This document shows, piece after piece, positions 57,887-64,000 of a stretch of DNA of 64,000 nucleotides; positions within the stretch are counted from its first letter, which is position 1, and the number at the start of each line of letters is the position of its first letter. The notes below the pieces were generated by a model, which saw only the letters and a list, made by a program, of their open reading frames with translations, made no database searches and was not told the DNA's origin. The translations under genes were made by a program, and so were the position numbers. The stretch lies in contig CANJRG010000001.1 of the NCBI GenBank assembly GCA_947476745.1, forward strand, positions 186,001 through 250,000. Reading direction: 5' to 3'. Origin of the DNA: Acidimicrobiia bacterium (lineage in GTDB: Bacteria; Actinomycetota; Acidimicrobiia; Acidimicrobiales; CAIXPF01).

Positions 57887-58292
57887 ACCCGGCCGGGCCC
57901 GTGGCGCGGCCCGGCTCGTCCTCGACGCGGGGGCGTTGCGCCGTCTGGCCGACGGCTCACCCCGATCCGCGGTGCTGCTGGCGCGGCTGCGTAGCAGCGG
58001 GCTGTGGCCCGCGCTGATCCCGAGTGTGGTGGTGGCCGAAGCCCTCACCGGCGACGCCGCCAGCGACCGCCCGGTCGAGGCGCTGCTGCGCTGCTGCGAC
58101 GTGACCGACCACCTCGACGAAGGACTGGCCCGGCGGGCGGCATGGCTGCGCACCGCCGCCAACCGAGGCACCGTGGTCGACGCCGTCGTCGTGGCCCTCG
58201 CCGAGCCGGGCGGGGCAGTGCTCGTCGTCAACCGGCCGACGATCGAGGCCATGGCGTTGTTCGCCGACGGGGTCTTCGTCGAACAGATCTGA
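57867..58292 (+). CDS. PIN-domain (VapC-type) toxin with altered fourth acidic site
   Basis: 141 residues from a GTG inside the antitoxin gene. PIN features: RLVLDAGALRRLADG near residue 16 (first Asp), IPSVVVAEALTGD near residue 50 (Glu) and RGTVVDAVVVALAE near residue 103 (third acid). The final site, usually a D-x-x-D/L stretch after the last strand, reads VVNRPTIEAMA, so its acid is missing. Intact VapC toxins cut tRNA or rRNA. Whether this one is active is doubtful, but both genes are open and coupled. Confidence 0.7.
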   Translation: MRASVDEPGRARGAARLVLDAGALRRLADGSPRSAVLLARLRSSGLWPALIPSVVVAEALTGDAASDRPVEALLRCCDVTDHLDEGLARRAAWLRTAANRGTVVDAVVVALAEPGGAVLVVNRPTIEAMALFADGVFVEQI

Positions 58293-58413
58293 ACCCGACT
58301 CATCCGTCGGCGATTCGGCAGCGATTCGGCGCAATAGCCCCACGGATCGAAGCAGGCCGCGCTGCTGCCGGCCCGTTCGGGGCCCGCAGCAGCGGGTCGG
58401 ACCGGGGCCTCGC

Positions 58414-59823
58414 TCAGCGAACGGGGCGGGCCTTCCAGAAGTAGTTGTGGATGCCGTCGACGGTGTACAGCCGGCGGAAGGTCATCTCGACCCGCATCCC
58501 GATCTTCACCTCGGAAGGGTCCATGTCGGTCATCTCCACCGGGTAGCGGCCACCGCCATCGAAGTCGACGACCGCAGCGACCAGGGGCGGCGACATCGAG
58601 AAGGCCAGGCGGTCGATGGTGAAGGTGGCGATGGTGCCCGGGACGTCGGCCATGGCCACGTCTTCCATGTCGTCGACGGCACCACCACGGACCGAGACGC
58701 GCTGCGGCGGCAGGTGCACCGTTCCCGTCGAACGGTCGCGCGAGCCGTGGAAGGCGAACTTCCACTTCTCCGAACGGAACATGGGCGGGGCACCGGGACG
58801 GTCGGGATCGGGCCGACGGGGCGGTTCACGGGTCAGCTGACCCTTCCAGGTCAGGAACTTGCCGTAGTCGAGCCCGTCGTTCCCACCGGCGATCTGCTCG
58901 GCGACGGTCTTGGCCGACCGGTAGGAGGCGATGGCGTCGGTGGTGCGCAGGATGCAGACGTCGCAGCCGTCGGCGGCGTTGACAACCACGATGGTCTGGC
59001 CGGGTGCCGCGGTCTCGAGCGCGTGCACCAGGAGCAGCGCGAAGTGGGCGGTCCCGGTGTTGCCGACGGTGTCGTCGAGGGTGTCGACGAACTTGTCGGG
59101 GGCCACGCCGACATACTTGGCGGCGCTGCGCACCGCCCGTGACGCCATACCGGTCATGACGACCTTGTCGACCTGCTCGGGGGTGACGCCCGACTGGGCG
59201 TAGGCAGCGGCCACGGCAGCCTTGATCACCGGGTCGTAGGCCGCCTCGGCGAAACGTTCCTCCCAGATTTTGGCCGACACGCTGCCGACGCTACGCCAGC
59301 GGTCGAGGAACTCGGCGCTGTGCATCGCCCCGCCGATGACCTCGGCGATGACCGGGCCGGCGGACTCGTCGCCGAAGAGTATCGCCGCAGCCCCGTCGCC
59401 CGCGTTGGCCTCGTCGGAGCTTCCGGCGAGACCCGTGCGGGTGTCGGACGCCACGACCAGCGCCGAGCCCCACCCGTAGTTCGCCGCGGCGACCAGGGCC
59501 CCCATACCGGAACGCAGCGAACCGGTCATGTCGAACGCGCCCGAGCTCGACGGTAGGTCGAGCGCGGCGTGTACTGCGGTGGCGTTGTTCTTGTCGAGGT
59601 AGGCCGGCTCGGTGGTGGCGAAGAACACGGCGTGTGGAAGGACCCCGCCGCTGTTGCGCAGCGCGACCCGCCCGGCCTCGACCCCCATGGTGGTGGTGTC
59701 CTCGTCGAAAGAGGCGATGGAACGGGTGCCGCGCCCTCCCCCCGAGCCGAGGACCTGACCGATCTTGCTCCGTTGCAGGCGGTTGTAGGGGACGTATCCC
59801 CCGGCCGCGATGATGCCGCGCAT
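58414..59823 (-). CDS. thiolase-like (HMG-CoA synthase/KAS III type) protein fused to DUF35-like OB domain
   Basis: 469 residues from ATG 59823 with AGGGG five bases upstream; an ATG nine codons earlier has no ribosome site. Residues 1-310 are the HMGS/KAS III fold (RGIIAAGGYVPYNRLQRS, SGAFDMTGSLRSGMGALVAA near residue 105, GNTGTAHFALLLVHALE near residue 255). The active-site Cys of HMG-CoA synthases should lie in the DMTGSLRSG segment but is replaced, so normal condensation is unlikely. Residues 340-469 are an OB-fold DUF35-like domain, without its usual zinc-ribbon cysteines. A thiolase gene is close by. Confidence 0.75.
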   Translation of the reverse strand: MRGIIAAGGYVPYNRLQRSKIGQVLGSGGGRGTRSIASFDEDTTTMGVEAGRVALRNSGGVLPHAVFFATTEPAYLDKNNATAVHAALDLPSSSGAFDMTGSLRSGMGALVAAANYGWGSALVVASDTRTGLAGSSDEANAGDGAAAILFGDESAGPVIAEVIGGAMHSAEFLDRWRSVGSVSAKIWEERFAEAAYDPVIKAAVAAAYAQSGVTPEQVDKVVMTGMASRAVRSAAKYVGVAPDKFVDTLDDTVGNTGTAHFALLLVHALETAAPGQTIVVVNAADGCDVCILRTTDAIASYRSAKTVAEQIAGGNDGLDYGKFLTWKGQLTREPPRRPDPDRPGAPPMFRSEKWKFAFHGSRDRSTGTVHLPPQRVSVRGGAVDDMEDVAMADVPGTIATFTIDRLAFSMSPPLVAAVVDFDGGGRYPVEMTDMDPSEVKIGMRVEMTFRRLYTVDGIHNYFWKARPVR

Positions 59824-59997
59824 CTGCTCCCCTTCGCTGTCCGAACTCATCGGGAGCGTAGGACGACCGATCCCACCAATTCGAATTGTCGCGGGGACCT
59901 CGAGCCGCACCCCTGTCTGGTGGAAATCGGATGATCCGCCCCGGATTGAGACCAACTGCCACTGAAGATCGGCTCCGCCCGTGTCGACCACGAAGCG

Positions 59998-62199
59998 ATG
60001 CTTGGCCGGCTGCTCACTCTTGTCGCGGTGTTCGTCACCGCACTCACCGGACAGGTGCCGGTGAGTGACGTCCAGCCACCACCGGCCAAGGCCATCGCCG
60101 CCGCATGGTCCGCCGGCAGCGGTCTCGATGCCACGAACCCGCCCGCCGGCACCTCCGATGCGGCGCTCGGCGCCGGCGACCCGACCGGGGTCTCCGCCGC
60201 CGCCGGGGCCGCCAGCCGTTACATACCGGTCACCCCCACCCGGGTGCTCGACACCCGGACCCCGCTCGGCGGGCACCGGGGCAAGGCCGCCGGCGGCGAA
60301 CAGGTGCTGCTGCCGATCGTCGGGTCCGCTGCCCCGGTACCGGCCGAAGCCACCGCGGTGGTCTTCAACCTCACCGTCACCGAACCGGAAGCTCCGGGCT
60401 TCGTGTCCACGTTCCCCGACGGGGCCAACTTGCCCGACACCAGCTCGGCGAACATCGAACGGTCCGGCCAGACGATCGCCAACCTCGTCACCGTGGGGCT
60501 CGGCTACGGAAGCGTGCGCCTCTACGCCGCGATCCGCACCCATCTCATCGTCGACGTCGCCGGCTACTACGTGCCTGCGGCTACCGCCACCAGCGGGCGG
60601 CTCCAGCTCCTCAACCCGACGCGCCTGCTCGACACCCGCATCGAGAACCCGGTCCGTTACGGCGCCATGACCCGAGGCAGTACCGTCAACCTCGACGTGT
60701 CGGGCACCGGTGCGGTACCCCGCTCCGCCTCAGCTGCCGTGCTGAACCTCACCGTCACCGAGACCGACGCCGCCGGTTACGTGTCGGCCACCCCGCAAGG
60801 CGCCGTGCTCGGGGCGGTGTCGAACGTGAACGTGTCCGGCCGCGGCGAGACCATCGCCAACCAGGTCATCGTGCCGCTGCAGGACGGCTGGGTGACGATC
60901 TACGCCGCGATGGGCACCCACGTCGTGATCGACCTGAACGGCTGGTACACCGGGGCGGCGAGCGGCAGCTCCGGCGACGGGCTGTTCGTCCCGCTCTCCC
61001 CGGCCCGGCTGCTCGACAGCCGCGAACCGACCCTCTCACCGCAACCGGGGACAAAGCCGGGCGCAGGGGCCGCCTTCGACGTGACCACCGCCAGCCGCCG
61101 TGGGATTCCGGCCTCGGGGGTGTCGGCCGTTGTGGTCAACGCCACGGTGACCGCAACCAACGCACCCGGCTTCTTCACGCTGTTCGGCGCCGGCCTCGGC
61201 CGCCCGGCGGTGTCCAACCTCAACGCCATTCGGGCGGGCCAGACCGTGCCCAACCATGCCATCGTGGCCGTGTCGACGCTCGGGATTTCCTTCTACGCCG
61301 CGGCCGGCGCGCACCTCATCATCGACGTCAACGGCTACTTCACCGGCACGGCGGCGACCCCGCAGGTCGGCTACGTGCCCAACGCCGGCGGGCCACCGTC
61401 GAACGGACCGCATGCGTTCCTCTACAAGATGAACGACGGGAGCTTCGCCCGGTGGAACCCGTGCTCGACGCTCACCTACCAGGTGAACTACAGCGGCGCG
61501 CCGCCCTTCGCCCGCACCGAGGTGGCCCGTGCCGTGGCCAAGGTCGAGGCTGCGACCGGCATCAACCTCGTCGACCTCGGTGACACCAACCTCGGCAACG
61601 ACCGCAACCCACCCGCCGGCGTCAAGGCGGTCATCGCCTTCGTCTCACCGGCCGAATCACCGGCCATCGACGGCGTGGCCGGTCTGGGCGGTGGCGCCTA
61701 CTACACCCCGTGGAACGGCTGGGACGCCTACGTCGCCCAGGGATTCGTCCACATCAACGAAACGCTCAACTACACCCAGGGCACCGGCCCCGGTGGGCTC
61801 GAGGGCCTGCTGCTGCACGAACTCGGCCACATGGTCGGCCTCGACCACGTCGCCAGCACCGACGAGGCCATGTACCCGGTCATGCACAACCTGCCGTGGG
61901 CCGGCTACGGCCCCGGCGACCGGCAGGGGATGTGGAACCTCGGCGCCGCCAAGGGTTGTCTGAGTGTCGGCGCCGCCGGGTACGCCACCCAGGACCTGCG
62001 AACGCCGACCGGTCTGCGCCCGGACCCGGTGGCTGTCGCCCGCGACCAGCTGAACAGCGCCAACAGCGCTGGTGCGATAGTGATCTTCTGCCGCCTCGGT
62101 ACCACGACGAGCGCCGATCAGCCGACCGGCAGCGGGCAACCGCTGCGGGCCGCGGCCAGCACCGCCCCGACCCCCGCGATGTTGCGGTCCGGACGCTGA
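59998..62199 (+). CDS. secreted matrixin-like metalloprotease with three actinobacterial beta-repeats
   Basis: 733 residues. A signal peptide covers about residues 1-22 (LLTLVAVFVTALTG). Three repeats of roughly 125 residues each begin PTRVLDTR, PTRLLDTR and PARLLDSR (about residues 80, 205 and 335) and end in VDVAGYY, IDLNGWY and IDVNGYF. These repeats are frequent in secreted Acidimicrobiia proteins and may bind the cell surface. The C-terminal domain from about residue 475 is a zinc protease: LLLHELGHMVGLDHV near residue 600 (HExxHxxGxxH) plus a Met-turn in AMYPVMH. It should act outside the cell. Confidence 0.85.
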   Translation: MLGRLLTLVAVFVTALTGQVPVSDVQPPPAKAIAAAWSAGSGLDATNPPAGTSDAALGAGDPTGVSAAAGAASRYIPVTPTRVLDTRTPLGGHRGKAAGGEQVLLPIVGSAAPVPAEATAVVFNLTVTEPEAPGFVSTFPDGANLPDTSSANIERSGQTIANLVTVGLGYGSVRLYAAIRTHLIVDVAGYYVPAATATSGRLQLLNPTRLLDTRIENPVRYGAMTRGSTVNLDVSGTGAVPRSASAAVLNLTVTETDAAGYVSATPQGAVLGAVSNVNVSGRGETIANQVIVPLQDGWVTIYAAMGTHVVIDLNGWYTGAASGSSGDGLFVPLSPARLLDSREPTLSPQPGTKPGAGAAFDVTTASRRGIPASGVSAVVVNATVTATNAPGFFTLFGAGLGRPAVSNLNAIRAGQTVPNHAIVAVSTLGISFYAAAGAHLIIDVNGYFTGTAATPQVGYVPNAGGPPSNGPHAFLYKMNDGSFARWNPCSTLTYQVNYSGAPPFARTEVARAVAKVEAATGINLVDLGDTNLGNDRNPPAGVKAVIAFVSPAESPAIDGVAGLGGGAYYTPWNGWDAYVAQGFVHINETLNYTQGTGPGGLEGLLLHELGHMVGLDHVASTDEAMYPVMHNLPWAGYGPGDRQGMWNLGAAKGCLSVGAAGYATQDLRTPTGLRPDPVAVARDQLNSANSAGAIVIFCRLGTTTSADQPTGSGQPLRAAASTAPTPAMLRSGR

Positions 62200-62268
62200 C
62201 CGACTCCGGGCTCCGCGGACCGGCGGCGGGTCGCACCCGGCATCGGAACAGGCACGACCCAGCGGTGC

Positions 62269-62946
62269 TCAGCTGTAGAACGGGCTGCTGCCGGCCGAGT
62301 GGTCCGTGGCGTCGATGACGTCGTTGATCTCGGGCATGGCCTCGATGATGGCCGCCTTGATCCCGTGGGTCAGCGTGGCCCGGCTCATCGAGCATCCCTG
62401 GCAACCGCCGCCCATGGTCAGGTACACGTGGCCCGCGTCCTCGTCCACGCCGATCAGGGTGGCGAAGCCGCCGTGCGCGGCCAGCGACGGGTTGACCGAC
62501 TGCTCGAGCAGGGTCTGCACCTTCTCGGCCATCGTGCCCGACAACTCGAGGTTGACCCCGGCCAACGGGTTCGGCCGGTTGGGGTTACGAATCACCAGCC
62601 CGCCCTGGGCGTTGTTGGACGGCAGGTCCAGGGTCGAGCCCTGGAGGTTGATCAGGCTCTTGGCGGGGACGATGACGGCAAGACCTGACTGCACCGTCAC
62701 CGAGTCGCCGTCGGCCACGTCCTCGAGTGGCTCGAAGGACAGGTCGTACTGGAAGTCCATGCCGACATGGCCGGTGATCTCCACGCGCAGGCCCATCAGG
62801 TCGGCGTTGTCCTCGCCGGCGCGGAGCTCCAGGACCTTCTCGATGGCCTGGGGGGCGACCGTGAGCACGAACTCGACCAGCTCGGTCACCCCGTCGGTGG
62901 AGCCGCCATCGGCCGCACCAGCGTCGGTCGTCTCGGTCGTCGACAT
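62269..62946 (-). CDS. nfuA: NfuA-type iron-sulfur cluster scaffold/carrier
   Basis: 225 residues from ATG 62946; the longer open frame overlaps the SDR gene. Residues 20-115 are a degenerate A-type (IscA-like) domain with no cysteines (LRAGEDNADLMGLRVE, DFQYDLSFE), and residues 130-225 form the NifU C-terminal domain with MGGGCQGCSMS near residue 185 (CxxC). This is the NfuA layout: the CxxC pair of two subunits holds a 4Fe-4S cluster for delivery to target enzymes. Likely clients here include MoaA and the ferredoxin. It stands alone. Confidence 0.9.
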   Translation of the reverse strand: MSTTETTDAGAADGGSTDGVTELVEFVLTVAPQAIEKVLELRAGEDNADLMGLRVEITGHVGMDFQYDLSFEPLEDVADGDSVTVQSGLAVIVPAKSLINLQGSTLDLPSNNAQGGLVIRNPNRPNPLAGVNLELSGTMAEKVQTLLEQSVNPSLAAHGGFATLIGVDEDAGHVYLTMGGGCQGCSMSRATLTHGIKAAIIEAMPEINDVIDATDHSAGSSPFYS

Positions 62947-63064
62947 CACGCACCTACTCTCTCGGGGCTGACACGGCCGGGCCGGCCGCCCGGGATTTCC
63001 AGCATCGCCGTAGGAGAAATGGTAGCGGCCGCAGCTCCCCCGGGACAGGGGCGGAGCGCGACGG

Positions 63065-63859
63065 TCAGTGCTCGGCGTTGCCGGCGTTGCGCCAGTCCTG
63101 GCCACCGCCCCACACGTTGAGCTTCTCCCCGGTGAGATAACCGGCCCGCTCCGAACAGAAGAAGCGCACCACATCGGCCACGTCCTCGGGCTGGCACACC
63201 CGCCCGAACGGCATGATCGTGTCCAGCGCCCGCATGTCCTGCACGCCGGCCACAGCACGGGCCAGACGCCGACCCATGTCGGTCTCCACCAGGCCCGGCG
63301 CCACGATGTTGACGTGGATGCCGTTCGGCCGCTCCTCCTTGGCCAGGGTCAGGGCCAGAGCCTCGAGCGCGGCCTTGCCCATGTTGTAGGGCGCGCCGTT
63401 GGCCCCGTTGGAGATCGTCGCCACCGACGAGATCATGACGATGTCGCCCCGGGGGCGGGTGCGCATCGTCGGCAGCACCAGCTTGGACATGTTCCAGGCC
63501 CCGAACGCGTGGGTGTGCACGACCCGGGCCATCTCCGCGGGATCGGTGTCGGCCACAGCCCGGCCCTGGCTGGCGATCCCGCCGTTGTTGACCAGGATGT
63601 CCACGTAACCGAAGTGCGCGACCGCGGCGTCCACCAGCGCGGTACAGGCGTCGAAGTCGTCGATCGAGGCGGCCACCGCGATGGCCTGACGTCCGAGGGC
63701 CTCGATCCCGGCCACGGTCTCCGCCGCGGCCTCGGCATCGCGCCGGTAGTTCACCACCACATCGGCGCCGTCGGCCGCCAGGCCCAACGCGATCGCCTTG
63801 CCGATTCCCCGGCCGCCACCGGTGATGATGGCGACCCTTCCCGTGAGTTCACCCGACAT
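63065..63859 (-). CDS. short-chain dehydrogenase/reductase (SDR)
   Basis: 264 residues from ATG 63859. Classical SDR: TGGGRGIG near residue 14 for the cofactor, NNGG near residue 90, catalytic Ser in ISSVA near residue 140 and YNMGK near residue 156 with catalytic Tyr and Lys. The residues after the second strand (NYRRD) suggest NADP(H) preference. Most such single SDRs reduce 3-oxoacyl chains or oxidise alcohols; substrate unknown. Confidence 0.85.
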   Translation of the reverse strand: MSGELTGRVAIITGGGRGIGKAIALGLAADGADVVVNYRRDAEAAAETVAGIEALGRQAIAVAASIDDFDACTALVDAAVAHFGYVDILVNNGGIASQGRAVADTDPAEMARVVHTHAFGAWNMSKLVLPTMRTRPRGDIVMISSVATISNGANGAPYNMGKAALEALALTLAKEERPNGIHVNIVAPGLVETDMGRRLARAVAGVQDMRALDTIMPFGRVCQPEDVADVVRFFCSERAGYLTGEKLNVWGGGQDWRNAGNAEH

Positions 63860-63884
63860 CACAACGACGGTAGTGCCCGTCGAC

Positions 63885-64000
63885 TCAGCTCCGCAGGTCC
63901 GGACCCCGGTCGGTGCGCAACTCGGCCACCACCGCGTAGTGGTCCGACGCCATGACCCCCTCGACCGGCTCGGTGCCGGCCAGGCGCACGGTCCGTACCG
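63885..64000 (-). CDS. endonuclease/exonuclease/phosphatase family protein (C-terminal part)
   Basis: Only the last 38 residues are present; the gene runs off the right edge. They contain GVMASDHYAVVAEL, the last motif of the endonuclease/exonuclease/phosphatase superfamily, in which the Ser-Asp-His triad supplies the catalytic His and a supporting Asp. The substrate cannot be told from this part. Confidence 0.7.
   Translation of the reverse strand, partial: VRTVRLAGTEPVEGVMASDHYAVVAELRTDRGPDLRS

Overview
The window is high-GC DNA with dense, mostly ordinary chromosomal genes, many GTG starts and many 4-base start/stop overlaps. The gene content points to an actinobacterium, most likely class Acidimicrobiia. 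The supporting signs are a 27-residue protein resembling ribosomal protein bL37, a SigF/SigB-type sigma factor with anti-sigma partners, a galU / MoeA-Glp / SepX-GlpR neighbourhood, an HrcA-type CIRCE operator in front of an FmdB/Ruc chaperone gene, and a secreted protease carrying three LLDTR...VDVxGYY repeats. No 16S rRNA gene is present, so the class is an inference. I see no phage, plasmid or intact insertion-sequence genes.

Layout. 0-4.4 kb: an FAD oxidoreductase fragment, enoyl-CoA hydratase, a fatty-acid desaturase, RsmI, a DUF192 protein, a PHP-domain hydrolase and bL37. 4.4-10.7 kb: a four-gene BMP-type (purine nucleoside) ABC importer, tightly overlapped, diverging from a phosphorylase of the MTA/purine nucleoside type and a class II aldolase; together they look like nucleoside uptake and salvage. 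10.7-17.7 kb: a PAP2-like membrane protein, a cytoplasmic cupredoxin-like protein, a PadR regulator, phosphoglucomutase, a three-gene operon (unknown, enoyl-CoA hydratase, divergent QueF) and an adenosine-kinase-type PfkB protein. 17.7-29.7 kb: a membrane-anchored Pro/Ala/Tyr repeat protein with a degenerate GGDEF domain, aminopeptidase N, metallophosphoesterase, a ferredoxin / ferredoxin reductase / Nudix operon, a DUF983 protein, a degenerate adenylate-forming enzyme and a P1-family peptidase. 29.9-33.2 kb: pantothenate genes (DUF2520 protein, panC, panB) and a phosphoribosyltransferase. 33.5-35.3 kb: an anti-sigma / sigma / anti-sigma module.

35.3-48.1 kb: a spermidine-synthase-like membrane protein, tRNA-Ala(CGC), a translin homologue, a SepX/GlpR-like divisome protein, moaC, an acyl-CoA carboxylase carboxyltransferase, moaA, a TrkA-type channel protein with an altered filter, MoeA/Glp and galU. 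Diverging from galU is a CIRCE-controlled unit made of the Ruc-like chaperone, MTA phosphorylase and a SAF-domain protein. Between the carboxylase and moaA lies a roughly 1-kb inverted-repeat-flanked scar holding remnants of an HTH protein and a nucleotidyltransferase. 48-64 kb: a PHP-domain protein, a malate/lactate dehydrogenase-like enzyme, the TldD/TldE protease pair, a FlK-like thioesterase, a second PAP2 protein, dxs, thiolase, a VapBC-type pair, a fused thiolase-like/OB-fold protein, the secreted repeat metalloprotease, NfuA, an SDR and the tail of an endonuclease/exonuclease/phosphatase-family protein.

The strongest points for follow-up are the CIRCE-ruc-mtnP unit, the dispersed galU-Glp-GlpR cell-division neighbourhood with translin beside it, the two phosphorylase paralogues that differ at the base-recognition residue, the scar at 40.6-41.6 kb, and several proteins that keep a family fold but have lost catalytic or filter residues.
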